Below are positions 17,775-29,926 of a stretch of 64,000 nt of DNA, in pieces (within the stretch, counting starts at the first letter, position 1; each line of letters begins with the position of its first letter). The stretch is from NCBI RefSeq assembly GCF_003121585.1, contig NZ_QEOO01000005.1, positions 62,001 to 126,000 on the forward strand, written 5' to 3'. A program made the translations under genes and the position numbers. This DNA is from Nocardioides speluncae (GTDB taxonomy: Bacteria; Actinomycetota; Actinomycetes; Propionibacteriales; Nocardioidaceae). Below the pieces are notes generated by a model. It made no database searches, was not told where the DNA came from, and worked only from the letters and a program-made list of their open reading frames with translations.

Positions 17775-17860
17775 GTCCGGCGCGCGGTCCCGGCTGGACT
17801 GACGAGCGAAGCGAGCGCAGCGAGCGAGTCGAGAAGCCGGGACCATGCGGCGCGCCGGAC
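17775..17860. terminator. long inverted repeat between SGNH esterase and gcvP (bidirectional terminator)
   Basis: The left arm (17775-17795, starting GTCCGGCGCGCGGTCC) pairs with the right arm (17835-17860, ending GGCGCGCCGGAC), with a small bulge. The loop holds GAGCGAAGCGAGCGCAGCGA-type repeats. It lies between two converging genes, four bases after one stop, so it should stop transcripts from both sides. It has no long T run. Confidence 0.65.
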
Positions 17861-17885
17861 ACGCCGGAGCGAAGCGGAGGCCAAA

Positions 17886-20771
<2,886 letters not shown>

Positions 20772-20794
20772 TGGGGTGGCTCCTCGAATGGTCG

Positions 20795-20966
20795 TTCGGG
20801 TCGCCTCCCCCTCTGTCAGCCCTGCCGGTCACACGACACGGCCTCCAGAGTTGCCTGACCCGCACGGTCCTGGCGCCTGAGAGGTTCCGGGGAGGATTTG
20901 CCCCTTCGGCGCTCCGATCCCGGCTCCAGGCTGCGCTGGAACCGAGCGAAGACTCTCCCGTGCGGG
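20795..20966 (-). promoter_or_regulatory. glycine riboswitch upstream of gcvP (one good aptamer plus a degenerate second one)
   Basis: On the minus strand the leader holds the glycine aptamer core in order: CGGGAGAG, GCGCCGAAGGGGCAAA, CCCCGGAACCTCTCAGGC and GGACCG. P1 is formed by CCCGCACGG (20966-20958) and CCGTGCGGG (20867-20859). Downstream, CAACTCTGGAGG resembles the linker and opening of a second aptamer, followed by a shorter stem region (TGACCGGCAGG... GGGGGAGGCGACC). It lacks the GCCGAAGG core, so it may be a ghost aptamer that only stabilises the first. A weak promoter (TTGTAG...TATCCC) lies just upstream near 20969-20997. Confidence 0.9.
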
Positions 20967-21004
20967 ATAAGTCAGCGGGTCAACTCTACAACGGGCGGTG
21001 GGAG

Positions 21005-21601
21005 TTACCCGATCTTGCGCGCGCGACGCGCGGCGAGCTCGTCGGCGGCCGGCTCTGCATCCGCCTGGTCGGCCTTCTCGCTCGGGAGCTCGGCGAGGGT
21101 GCCCTCGATCTCGCGCCAGACGCCGCCGATCGCGATGCCGAACACGCCCTGACCGCCCTGCAGCAGGTCGATGACCTCGTCGTTGCTGGTGCACTCGTAG
21201 ACAGACGCGCCGTCGCTCATCAGCGTGACGCGGGTCAGGTCGTCGGTGCCGCGGTCGCGGAGGTGCTGGACGGCGGTGCGGATCTGCTGCAGCGAGATGC
21301 CGGCGTCCAGCAGGCGCTTGATGACCTTGAGGATCAGGATGTCGCGGAAGGAGTAGAGCCGCTGCGAGCCGGACCCGGAGGCGCCGCGCACGGTCGGCTC
21401 GACCAGGCCGGTCCGGGCCCAGTAGTCGAGCTGGCGGTAGGTGATGCCGGCAGCGTTGCAGGCGGTAGGCCCTCGGTAGCCGGAGTCGCTGGGCAGCGGT
21501 GACACGTCGTCGGTGAACAGAAGACCCTGCTCGTCAGCCTGCACCGCGGCCTCGGCGACCTCTTCGCCGGCCTCCGGCTGACCGTTCTCGTTCACACCCA
21601 C
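21005..21601 (-). CDS. MerR family regulator (Rv1830-type) upstream of gcvP
   Basis: A 198-residue DNA-binding protein. After an acidic N-terminal tail (VGVNENGQPEAGEEVAEAAV) comes a MerR winged helix starting GITYRQLDYWARTGLVEP (about 61-78) and continuing FRDILILKVIKRLLDAGISL. The C-terminal part (YECTSNDEVIDLLQGGQGVF) is typical of the actinobacterial Rv1830 group. GTG 21601 is chosen because GGAGG lies seven bases upstream; GTG 21595 is the alternative. The position between gcvP and the DUF151 gene matches M. tuberculosis. In mycobacteria this type of gene is linked to cell division. Two inverted repeats lie upstream. Confidence 0.88.
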   Translation of the reverse strand: MGVNENGQPEAGEEVAEAAVQADEQGLLFTDDVSPLPSDSGYRGPTACNAAGITYRQLDYWARTGLVEPTVRGASGSGSQRLYSFRDILILKVIKRLLDAGISLQQIRTAVQHLRDRGTDDLTRVTLMSDGASVYECTSNDEVIDLLQGGQGVFGIAIGGVWREIEGTLAELPSEKADQADAEPAADELAARRARKIG

Positions 21602-21692
21602 GTGGAACCCTCCGTCGGATACTCCGTTCAGCGTAACTCCGAGGGGGAAGGTGTCGGGCGACCGGCGTACACGACGAACGGCAACCACAACG

Positions 21693-21718
21693 TTGGAGTT
21701 ACAACAGAGACACTCCAA
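21693..21718. promoter_or_regulatory. inverted repeat TTGGAGT-N12-ACTCCAA upstream of the Rv1830-type regulator
   Basis: Exact 7-bp arms at 21693-21699 and 21712-21718, 92-117 bases before the regulator's GTG. Dyads of this size and spacing are usual for MerR-type dimers, so self-regulation or FtsR binding is plausible. Confidence 0.45.
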
Positions 21719-21773
21719 GGTAGGCCGGTCCCTTGACGATGTCCACGCGCCGCGCTGGTGTGTCGCAACCATC

Positions 21774-21791
21774 AACCTCAAGTAGAGGGTT
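21774..21791. promoter_or_regulatory. imperfect palindrome AACCTC-AAGTA-GAGGGTT at the end of the DUF151 gene
   Basis: The arms pair except for one extra G. The element overlaps the DUF151 stop codon and lies about 175 bases before the next gene. It may be a second regulator site or a weak hairpin. Confidence 0.3.
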
Positions 21792-22257
21792 AGTGCGACT
21801 CGAAGTCCTCCGGAGTGACCTGGTCGAGGAACTCGCGGAACTTCTCGACCTCGTCCTCCTGCTCGGCCGGGACGGCCAGACCGGCCTCGTCGAGCACCTC
21901 CTCGGCACACATGATCTTGGTGCCGGTCCGCAGCGCCAGCGCGATCGAGTCGGACGGCCGGGCACTGACCTCCACCCCCGAGCCGAACACCAGGTTGGCG
22001 TAGAAGACGCCGTCCTTCATGTCGGTGATCTGGACCTCGGTGAGCTCGTTGCCGGTGGCCTCGAGCACGTCGCGCATCAGGTCGTGGGTCAGCGGCCGCG
22101 GGGGTACGACGCCCTGCTGGGCGAACGCGATGGCGGTCGCCTCGACCGCGCCGATCCAGATCGGCAGGTAGCGCTCGCCGGACACCTCTCGGAGCAGCAC
22201 GATCGGCTGGTTCGAGGGCATCTCGACCCGGACTCCGATGACGTCGACTTCGCGCAC
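21790..22257 (-). CDS. DUF151 / bifunctional nuclease family protein
   Basis: A 155-residue soluble protein of the DUF151 (BFN) family, equivalent to Rv1829. Conserved family pattern: VLLREVSGERYLPIWIG (22-38), then ATAIAFAQQG, RPLTHDLMRDVLEATG and a C-terminal RPSDSIALALRTGTKI. Plant and archaeal relatives are reported to cleave nucleic acids, but the role in actinobacteria is unclear. An acidic tail follows. Start is GTG 22257. It lies between ftsR and the Rv1830-type gene, an arrangement kept across many actinobacteria. Confidence 0.92.
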   Translation of the reverse strand: MREVDVIGVRVEMPSNQPIVLLREVSGERYLPIWIGAVEATAIAFAQQGVVPPRPLTHDLMRDVLEATGNELTEVQITDMKDGVFYANLVFGSGVEVSARPSDSIALALRTGTKIMCAEEVLDEAGLAVPAEQEDEVEKFREFLDQVTPEDFESH

Positions 22258-22321
22258 CTCTTCACCCTACTCCGAGCAAGAACACGGGGTGGCAGGTCGA
22301 GTTGAACAACTCGCCCCTCGG

Positions 22322-23047
22322 TCAGGAACCTCGTAAGCCGATCTTCACCAAGGTGGCATGCAACCGGACCGACAGGGCCGCGATCTCCCCCACCGCGTCC
22401 TCGGCACGGGCCTGGGCGGAGGTGTCCCGCCCTCGCTTCAGGGGTGCCACCACCTGCTCGACCAGCCCGACCTCCCGGTCAGCGGCGGTCTTGAAGGCGC
22501 GCAGGTGGCGCGGCTCGAAGCCGAAGTCGGCCAGCTCGGAGGCGGTCTTCGCGACCACTAGCGCCTCGCTGTCGTAGTGGCCGGTGTGGCTGCTGCGCAC
22601 CAGCCCGAAGTTCTCCAGCTGCGCCAGCAGCTCCTCGGACACCTCGGCGGTCTTCAGCAGCTCCTTGCGAGACAGCCGCAGGTCCGACCGGTTGGTGAAC
22701 GACGACGCACTCGGCAGCCCGTCGCTGGCCAGCGCGACCTTCGGCACCGTCGGCACCACCGACTCGATGGGCGGCGGCTCGAGGCCGCGGTCCATCGCGT
22801 CCAGGTGCTGGCCGATCACCTTCAGCGGCAGGTAGTGGTCGCGCTGCATGGTGAGGATGTAGCGGAGCCGCTGAATGTCGGCGGACGAGAACTTCCGGTA
22901 GCCCGCCGGCGTTCGCTCCGGCGAGATCAGCCCCTTGTCCTCCAGGAACCGGATCTTCGGGATCGACACACCGGGAAACTCCGAGCGCAGCAGATCCAAC
23001 ACCTGGCCGATGTTCATCCGCGGCCGCGGTGACGCTGCGGGCTGCAC
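22322..23047 (-). CDS. ftsR: FtsR-type MerR family regulator
   Basis: A 241-residue transcription factor of the Rv1828/FtsR group. N-terminal winged helix: MNIGQVLDLLRSEFPGVSIP, KIRFLEDKGLISPERTPAGY, RKFSSADIQRLRYILTMQRD. A second, winged-helix-like C-terminal domain (from about residue 125, LSRKELLKTAEVSEELLAQL) follows. In Corynebacterium FtsR activates ftsZ; in mycobacteria the protein is essential for growth. The gene starts with GTG 23047 only three bases after the garA stop, so co-transcription with garA is very likely. Confidence 0.9.
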   Translation of the reverse strand: MQPAASPRPRMNIGQVLDLLRSEFPGVSIPKIRFLEDKGLISPERTPAGYRKFSSADIQRLRYILTMQRDHYLPLKVIGQHLDAMDRGLEPPPIESVVPTVPKVALASDGLPSASSFTNRSDLRLSRKELLKTAEVSEELLAQLENFGLVRSSHTGHYDSEALVVAKTASELADFGFEPRHLRAFKTAADREVGLVEQVVAPLKRGRDTSAQARAEDAVGEIAALSVRLHATLVKIGLRGS

Positions 23048-23050
23048 GGC

Positions 23051-23575
23051 TCAGCCGATCTGGCTCGCGTGGCTGGCGAAGAAGACCAGGCGGTACTTGC
23101 CGATCTGCACCTCGTCACCCTCCTGGAGGGCCACCTCGTCGATCCGGTCGCGGTTGACGTAGGTGCCGTTGAGGCTGCCGACGTCGCTGACCGTGAAGCC
23201 GGTGGCGGTACGCCGGAACTCGGCGTGCCGGCGGGAGACGGTCACGTCGTCGAGGAAGATCTCGCTCTCCGGGTGCCGGCCCGCGGTGACCAGGTCGGTG
23301 TCGAGCAGGAACCGCGACCCGGCGCCGGGACCGCGCTGCACGACCAGCAGGGCGTGGCCGGCAGGCAGCGCATCGACGGCCGCGGAGTCGGCCGGGTTGA
23401 GGTGCCGGTCGAGCGGCTCGGCCTTCTCCGGGGGTCCGCCGAACGAATGCGTCGCCGTGATCTCGTTCAGCGGCTCACCCTCGGCCGCACCCTCGGAGAC
23501 CAGGCGATGGCCGCACTGCGAGCAGAACCGAGCATCCTCGGGATTCTGCTTCCCGCAGTTCGTGCAGAACGGCAT
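23051..23575 (-). CDS. garA: GarA/OdhI-type FHA protein with N-terminal zinc ribbon
   Basis: A 174-residue forkhead-associated protein. Its C-terminal FHA domain (about 78-165) has the usual core: TAGRHPESEI, VSRRHAEF and SLNGTYVN. In mycobacteria GarA binds and inhibits 2-oxoglutarate dehydrogenase and regulates glutamate metabolism when unphosphorylated, under PknG/PknB. The N-terminus here is different: a zinc ribbon of two CxxC pairs (CTNCG, CSQCG) comes first, and the linker has a threonine-bearing ITATHSFGG instead of the clear ETTS motif. The ribosome site GGAGG sits five bases before the ATG. A promoter lies upstream at 23647-23674. Confidence 0.88.
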   Translation of the reverse strand: MPFCTNCGKQNPEDARFCSQCGHRLVSEGAAEGEPLNEITATHSFGGPPEKAEPLDRHLNPADSAAVDALPAGHALLVVQRGPGAGSRFLLDTDLVTAGRHPESEIFLDDVTVSRRHAEFRRTATGFTVSDVGSLNGTYVNRDRIDEVALQEGDEVQIGKYRLVFFASHASQIG

Positions 23576-23646
23576 GTCATCCTCCGCCAGAGTCTCGCGT
23601 GGGTAGCGACCTAACCCTCAAGGACAGGTCGAGACTGATGTGCCCG

Positions 23647-23674
23647 AACCTATCAGCAGGGTGACTCGGATCAA
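23647..23674 (-). promoter_or_regulatory. sigma-70-type promoter for garA-ftsR
   Basis: On the minus strand TTGATC (23674-23669) and TAGGTT (23652-23647) are separated by 16 bases, with the garA start 72 bases downstream. The gap between gcvH and garA (151 bases) makes a separate promoter likely. Confidence 0.5.
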
Positions 23675-23726
23675 GAAAGTACTGGACGGAACCGAAAGGA
23701 ACCGGGAGGTTAAGGCCGATCGGGGC

Positions 23727-24113
23727 TTAGGAGGTCAAGCCGGCTTCGTACGCGGCGGCGTCGAGCAGCGCGTCCACGTCGGCCGGGGTCGTCGGGACCA
23801 GCTCGAACAGCCAGCCGCCTTGGTAGGGATCCTGGTTGACCAGCTCGGGCGTCGCGTCGAGCGCCTCGTTGCGGGCGACCACCTTGCCGGCGACGGGCGC
23901 GTAGACGTCGTTGACCGACTTGGTCGACTCGAGCTCGCCGCACGCGGCGTTGGCCTCGACCTCTTCACCGACCTCCGGCAGCGCGACGTACACGATGTCG
24001 CCTAGGGCGTCCTGCGCGAAGTCCGTGATCCCGATCCGGATCGAGCCCTCGCTGTCGCCAGGAACCCGGATCCACTCGTGCTCCTTGGTGTACTTCAGGT
24101 CTTCGGGGTACAC
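23727..24113 (-). CDS. gcvH: glycine cleavage system H protein
   Basis: A 128-residue lipoyl carrier that shuttles the aminomethyl intermediate between P- and T-proteins. The lipoylation lysine lies in GELESTKSVNDVY, and the chain starts VYPEDLKYTKEHEW as in the family. GTG 24113 is chosen because GGAGGAAA lies five bases ahead; it gives the standard length. The ATG at 24125 would place that ribosome site inside the gene. It is separated from gcvP by garA, ftsR, DUF151 and merR genes, as in M. tuberculosis. A 37-base gap separates it from the DUF881 gene upstream. Confidence 0.95.
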   Translation of the reverse strand: MYPEDLKYTKEHEWIRVPGDSEGSIRIGITDFAQDALGDIVYVALPEVGEEVEANAACGELESTKSVNDVYAPVAGKVVARNEALDATPELVNQDPYQGGWLFELVPTTPADVDALLDAAAYEAGLTS

Positions 24114-24150
24114 GCTTTCCTCCATCGCTTCACAGGTGGTCGGATGCAGG

Positions 24151-25633
<1,483 letters not shown>

Positions 25634-25641
<8 letters not shown>

Positions 25642-25966
25642 TGAACAGGTGCCGGCGAATCGCGGCGACGTTGCTGAAGATCCGGATCCCGAGGACGACG
25701 ATGACGCCTGTCGACAGCTGCCCACCGACGCCGAGCTTGTCGCCCAGGTAGACGATGGCGGCCGCGATGATCACGTTGCTGAGGAACGACACCATGAAGA
25801 CCTTGTCGTCGAAGATCCCGTCCAGATAGGCGCGCAGCGCGCCGAAGACCGCGTCGAGTGCGGCCACCACCGCAATGGGAAGGTAGGGCTCGAATCCCTG
25901 TGGCACCTCAGGCTGAAGGATCAACCCGAGAATGATTCCCCCCAGCAGCCCGATTGCTGCAATCAC
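25634..25966 (-). CDS. sbp: small basic protein Sbp (DUF1290)
   Basis: A 110-residue membrane protein with three predicted helices: [16 protein letters not shown], then [17 protein letters not shown] and [17 protein letters not shown]. The motif [19 protein letters not shown] is typical of the DUF1290/Sbp family, found beside ftsZ or in this cluster in Gram-positive bacteria. Start is GTG 25966 with AGGAGG seven bases upstream; it overlaps the stop of the upstream DUF881 gene (GTGA). An upstream extension of the frame reads as poor-quality protein and is rejected. Role in division or envelope is inferred from location only. Confidence 0.92.
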
Positions 25967-26829
25967 GGTGCGACCTCCTGTTGTGGCTTGTTTCCGTCTG
26001 TCCCGAGAGCCACGGCTGAACGCAGCGTAGTCAACGACTCGCCGGGCACCCGCAACTCGTCCTCGTTCTCCATGCTGAACACGAAGCCGAGCTGCGCCGC
26101 CCAGACGCTCCACTGCTGGCCGTGCGTGCTCTGCGCGAACCGCGCCTGCATCGTCTGCTTGTCGCCGATCGCCAGGATTGTGTACGGCGGCGTCAGCGGC
26201 CGGCTGTTGACCACGATCGCGCGGGACGAGTTGCCGATCGCCGACAACACCGTCAGCCGCTCCCCATTGATCGAGATCGCCTCTGCCCCAGCATTCCACA
26301 GCCCGTCGACCAGGATCGCGAGGTCCTCGGCCTGCACCGACTCCCGAAGGGTTCCGTTCGGTGCGTCGTCGACCTCGACTCGCACCCCCGGGCCGCGCAC
26401 CGCGACGTACCCGGTCAGGGCCTTCAGCCGGAGCACCTCGTCGGACGCGGTCTGCTCGCGCTGCTCGGCATCGGAAGCGCGCTCCTCGAGCGCGGTCGTC
26501 TCGTCGAGCAGGTCGCCGCGCTTGTCCTGCTGTACGTCGAGGTCGTCGCGGCGGTCGTTGATCTGGGAGATCAGGCTGGCCCGGTCGTCGGCGGTCGCCT
26601 CGGCCTGCCGGGAGGTCTGGGCGGCGGCGGTCATCACCAAGATCGCGATCACGGCCGCCACGATCGCGGTCATGACCTTCGTGCTTCCCGACCCCGTGGT
26701 GCCGCCACCGTTGCGAGCTGCGGCCAGCTGGTAGTCCTTGTCCAGCGACTCCTCGGTGATCCGCTCAAGCAGCGGCCGGGTGACGTGCTCGGGCAGGTCG
26801 CTGTCCATGCCGGGACGGGCAGACGTCAT
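25963..26829 (-). CDS. DUF881 membrane protein
   Basis: A 288-residue protein with a cytoplasmic N-terminus (about 50 residues), one membrane helix (VMTAIVAAVIAILVMTAAAQ), a coiled coil (about 85-130) and a C-terminal DUF881 domain. That domain has VRGPGVRVEVDDAPNG and GLWNAGAEAISINGERL, the family hallmarks. It is the plain counterpart of the Pro-Glu-rich DUF881 gene downstream; sbp lies between them, the same order as Rv1823-Rv1825. ATG 26829 overlaps the stop of the CDP-alcohol phosphatidyltransferase gene (ATGA), so translation is coupled. Confidence 0.92.
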   Translation of the reverse strand: MTSARPGMDSDLPEHVTRPLLERITEESLDKDYQLAAARNGGGTTGSGSTKVMTAIVAAVIAILVMTAAAQTSRQAEATADDRASLISQINDRRDDLDVQQDKRGDLLDETTALEERASDAEQREQTASDEVLRLKALTGYVAVRGPGVRVEVDDAPNGTLRESVQAEDLAILVDGLWNAGAEAISINGERLTVLSAIGNSSRAIVVNSRPLTPPYTILAIGDKQTMQARFAQSTHGQQWSVWAAQLGFVFSMENEDELRVPGESLTTLRSAVALGTDGNKPQQEVAP

Positions 26830-27428
26830 GAGTGGGCCGCCCTTCGGTCGGTGTCGGCGAGGAGCTTTCGGACCTGCCACGCATACAGCAGTCCTGCCCA
26901 CCAGTACAGCCCGATCCCCCAGAACGCGAACGCCCAGCCGAAGACCTTGGCCAGGGTCGCGACCACGCCCTCGCCGTCACCGAGCAGCAGCAGCGGGAAT
27001 GCGTAGAGGAGGTTGAAGGTCGCAGCCTTGCCGAGGAAGTGCACCGGGAGAGCGCTGTAGCCGCGCATCCGCAGGAACGGCACCAAGCCCCATAGGAAGA
27101 GGTCGCGCAGCGGCAGCACCACCGCCACCCACCACGGGATGATGTCGCGCAGCGCGAGGCCGACGACCACGGCGAGGATGTACAGCCGGTCGGCCACCGG
27201 GTCGAGGATCTCCCCGAGGTTCGAGCGCTGGTCGAGCTTGCGGGCCAGGTAGCCGTCCAGGAAGTCGGTGATCCCGGCGACCATCAGCAGCCCGAGCGCC
27301 CAGGCGTCCTCCTCCGGCCCCAGCACCAGCCACAGGAACACGGGCACACCAGCAAGCCTCACCATGCTGATGAGGTTCGGCACCGTCCACACGCGCTGCG
27401 TGCGCTCGGAGTGGTCGGGCACAGTCAC
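26826..27428 (-). CDS. CDP-alcohol phosphatidyltransferase (PgsA-like)
   Basis: A 200-residue multi-helix membrane enzyme of the CDP-alcohol phosphatidyltransferase family. The catalytic signature DGx2ARx8Gx3Dx3D is complete: DGYLARKLDQRSNLGEILDP, followed by VADRLY. It joins a CDP-diacylglycerol headgroup to an alcohol acceptor (glycerol-3-phosphate, inositol phosphate or a phospholipid). The Rv1822 (pgsA2) equivalent suggests phosphatidylglycerophosphate or cardiolipin synthesis, but sequence alone does not settle the acceptor. Start GTG 27428 has a close AGGAA; the GTG two codons later has better spacing. It is the first gene of the DUF881-sbp-DUF881 operon. Confidence 0.9.
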   Translation of the reverse strand: MTVPDHSERTQRVWTVPNLISMVRLAGVPVFLWLVLGPEEDAWALGLLMVAGITDFLDGYLARKLDQRSNLGEILDPVADRLYILAVVVGLALRDIIPWWVAVVLPLRDLFLWGLVPFLRMRGYSALPVHFLGKAATFNLLYAFPLLLLGDGEGVVATLAKVFGWAFAFWGIGLYWWAGLLYAWQVRKLLADTDRRAAHS

Positions 27429-27533
27429 TTCCTGCTTGTTCGGTGTCGTCGGTGGGGCTGTTCGGCAGCTACTTGGTGGTGCACACGATAACCGGCCTTC
27501 GGCCCGGGAGAGGCATGGACCACCCAGCTGTAC

Positions 27534-28574
27534 CTAGCCAGGGTGGGCCGCGTCGCGGATCTCGCCGACCAGCTCCTCGAGGACGTCCTCCAGGGTGGCG
27601 AGCCCGAGGAGATCACCGTCGTCGTCGACGACCCGGGCCAGGTGGGCCCCGCGGCGCTGCAGCGTCTCGAGTGCGTCGTGCAGCGCGTCGCCGGCGCGGA
27701 CACCGGCGAACGGCCGCACCCACTTGTCGTTGATCACCCGGTTGCGGCGGCCCTCGTCGGTCTCCAGCACGTCCTTGATGTGCAGGTAGCCGAGCAGCTC
27801 GCCGTCCTCGGCGGCGACCGGGAACCGGCTGAAGCCCGTGGCCGCGCACAGCTCCTCGACGTCGGCGCCGCTCGAGCCGCGGCGTACCGTCGCCAGGCTG
27901 TCGAGCGGCATCAGCACCGACGCGACCGTCTTCTCGGTGAACCCGAGCGCACCCGCGAGCCGCGAGTACTCGTCGGCCGCAAGGAGACCTTCGCCGCGCG
28001 ACTGCTCTACCAGCGCGGCCACCTCCTCGCGGGTGTACGCCGAGCTCACCTCGTCCTTCGGCTCGACCCGCAACAGCCGCAGCGTCGCGTTCGCGATCGC
28101 GTTGAGGACGACGACCAGCGGGCGCAGCATCGTCACCATCGCGACCATCGGCGGGCCGAGGGTCAGCGCGGCCCGCTCGGGACCGGCCAGGGCGATGTTC
28201 TTCGGCACCATCTCGCCCAGCACGACGTGGAGGTACACCACGATCGCCAGCGCCACCACGAACGCGACCGGGTGCAGCATCGCGTCGGGCAGGTGCGCGG
28301 CATGGAAGACCGGCTCGAGCAGGTGCGCCACCGCTGGCTCCCCCACTGCACCGAGACCGAGCGAGCAGATCGTGATCCCCAGCTGCGCGCCGGCCATCAC
28401 CAGCGAGACGTTCTCCATCGCCCACAGCGTGGTGCGGGCCATCGACGAGCCCGCCTGCGCGCGGGGCTCGATCTGGCTGCGCCGGGCCGAGATCAGCGCG
28501 AACTCGGCGCCGACGAAGAACGCGTTCAGGACGAGCAGGGTGACGGCGATGATGAGGGCGGTCGTAGTGCTCAT
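27534..28574 (-). CDS. CNNM/HlyC-CorC family transporter-like protein with CBS domains
   Basis: A 346-residue membrane protein. The N-terminal CNNM (DUF21) domain (residues 1-190) has several helices, starting MSTTTALIIAVTLLVLNAFF and VGAEFALISARRSQIE, with the family stretch VLGEMVPKNIALA. Two cytoplasmic CBS domains follow (VLMPLDSLATVRR, then the pair ending LATLEDVLEELVGEI). A CorC_HlyC C-terminal domain is missing, unlike the upstream paralogue. Relatives transport or sense magnesium or cobalt. Its ATG overlaps the stop of the upstream paralogue (ATGA), so the two form a translational unit. Confidence 0.93.
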   Translation of the reverse strand: MSTTTALIIAVTLLVLNAFFVGAEFALISARRSQIEPRAQAGSSMARTTLWAMENVSLVMAGAQLGITICSLGLGAVGEPAVAHLLEPVFHAAHLPDAMLHPVAFVVALAIVVYLHVVLGEMVPKNIALAGPERAALTLGPPMVAMVTMLRPLVVVLNAIANATLRLLRVEPKDEVSSAYTREEVAALVEQSRGEGLLAADEYSRLAGALGFTEKTVASVLMPLDSLATVRRGSSGADVEELCAATGFSRFPVAAEDGELLGYLHIKDVLETDEGRRNRVINDKWVRPFAGVRAGDALHDALETLQRRGAHLARVVDDDGDLLGLATLEDVLEELVGEIRDAAHPG

Positions 28575-29923
28575 GACTCCGCCTCGTCGACCCGCACCTG
28601 CAGCCCGACCCGGTCCACCCGGCGGCCGTCCATGTGCTCGACGGTGAGTACGGCGGTGCGCGGCGTCGGCTCGTCGTCCTCGATGTCCACGGTCAGCGGG
28701 AGCTGGATCTCGACGACGTCGCCGGCGACCGGGATCCGGCCGAGCTCGCGCACCACCAGCCCGGCGATGGTGTCGTAGTCCTCGTGGTCGGGCAGCGTCA
28801 CCTCGGTCATGTCCTCGACCTCGTCGGGCCGCAGCAGACCGGACAGCGACCAGCTGCCGTCGCGCCGGTGCCGCGCCCGGGCACCGAGCGGGTCGTGCTC
28901 GTCGGAGATGTCGCCGACGATCTCCTCGACCACGTCCTCGAGGGTCACGATGCCCGCGTGACCGCCGTACTCGTCGAGCACGACCGCCATCTGGAAGCCG
29001 TCGTCGCGCAGCAGTTCCAGCAGCGGGTCCAGCCGCAGCGAGTCCGGCACCTCGATCGGCGCGACCATGATGTGCTTGACCTTCGTGGTGGCGCGTTCGC
29101 GCATAGGCAGCGCGACCGCGTGCTTGACGTGGATGGTGCCGACCACGCTGTCGTCGGCGGCCAGCACCGGGAAGCGGGAGTGGCCCGTGCCCTGCGCCAG
29201 CTCGATGACCGCGCTGGCCCGGTCGTTGGTCTCCAGCGTGTGGGTGCGCACCCGTGGGGTCATGATCTCGCCGGCGGTCCGGGTGCCGAACTGCACCGAC
29301 CGCTCCATCAGCTCGGCGGTCTCCTGGTCCAGCGTCCCCTGGTCTGCGGACCGCTGGATCAGCGACGCCAGCTCGGCCGAGCTGCGGGCCGACCGCAGCT
29401 CCTCCTGAGGCTCGATCCCGAACCGGCGCACCAACGCGTTCGCCGAGCCGTTGAGAAGCCGGATCGGCCAGGCGTTCGCGGTCGTGAAGCCGCGCTGGAA
29501 GCCCTGGGTCGCCTTGGCGGTCTGCATCGGGCGCGCGATCGCGAGGTTCTTGGGGACGAGCTCCCCGAAGATCATCGTCAGCGCCGTGCTGAGCGCCAGC
29601 GCGATCCCGATCGCCACCGGATGTACGGCGCTCGACGGCATGCCTGCCGCCTCGAGCGGACCGTCCACGAGTCGGGCGATCGCCGGCTCGGACAGGAAGC
29701 CGATGGCCAGATTGGTGACCGTGATCCCGACCTGGGCGCCGGAGAGCTGGGTCGAGAGGCTGCGCAGGGCACGCTGTACGCCGCGGGCGCGGGCGTCGCC
29801 CTGCGCGGCCTCGCGGTCGACGGCACCGCGGTCGACGGTGACGAAGGCGAACTCAGCGGCGACGAAGAGACCGCATGCGAGCACAAGTAGAAGTGAGATC
29901 CCGAGAAGGATCCATTCGGTCAT
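28571..29923 (-). CDS. CNNM/CBS/CorC-HlyC family protein
   Basis: A 450-residue protein with an N-terminal CNNM membrane domain (MTEWILLGISLLLVLACGLF), two CBS domains (MTPRVRTHTLETND, then AVVLDEYGGHAGIVTLEDV) and a CorC_HlyC transporter-associated domain at the C-terminus. This is the full layout of bacterial magnesium-efflux-related proteins (older name: hemolysin C family). It is the first gene of the pair. The ribosome site GGAGAG sits in a hairpin (29927-29945), so translation could be controlled by RNA folding. Confidence 0.94.
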   Translation of the reverse strand: MTEWILLGISLLLVLACGLFVAAEFAFVTVDRGAVDREAAQGDARARGVQRALRSLSTQLSGAQVGITVTNLAIGFLSEPAIARLVDGPLEAAGMPSSAVHPVAIGIALALSTALTMIFGELVPKNLAIARPMQTAKATQGFQRGFTTANAWPIRLLNGSANALVRRFGIEPQEELRSARSSAELASLIQRSADQGTLDQETAELMERSVQFGTRTAGEIMTPRVRTHTLETNDRASAVIELAQGTGHSRFPVLAADDSVVGTIHVKHAVALPMRERATTKVKHIMVAPIEVPDSLRLDPLLELLRDDGFQMAVVLDEYGGHAGIVTLEDVVEEIVGDISDEHDPLGARARHRRDGSWSLSGLLRPDEVEDMTEVTLPDHEDYDTIAGLVVRELGRIPVAGDVVEIQLPLTVDIEDDEPTPRTAVLTVEHMDGRRVDRVGLQVRVDEAES

Positions 29924-29926
29924 TGG

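Noticed and set aside
17772-17885. Small gene between the SGNH esterase and gcvP
   Set aside because: The stretch is filled by a long inverted repeat that serves as terminator; no frame with a start and ribosome site.
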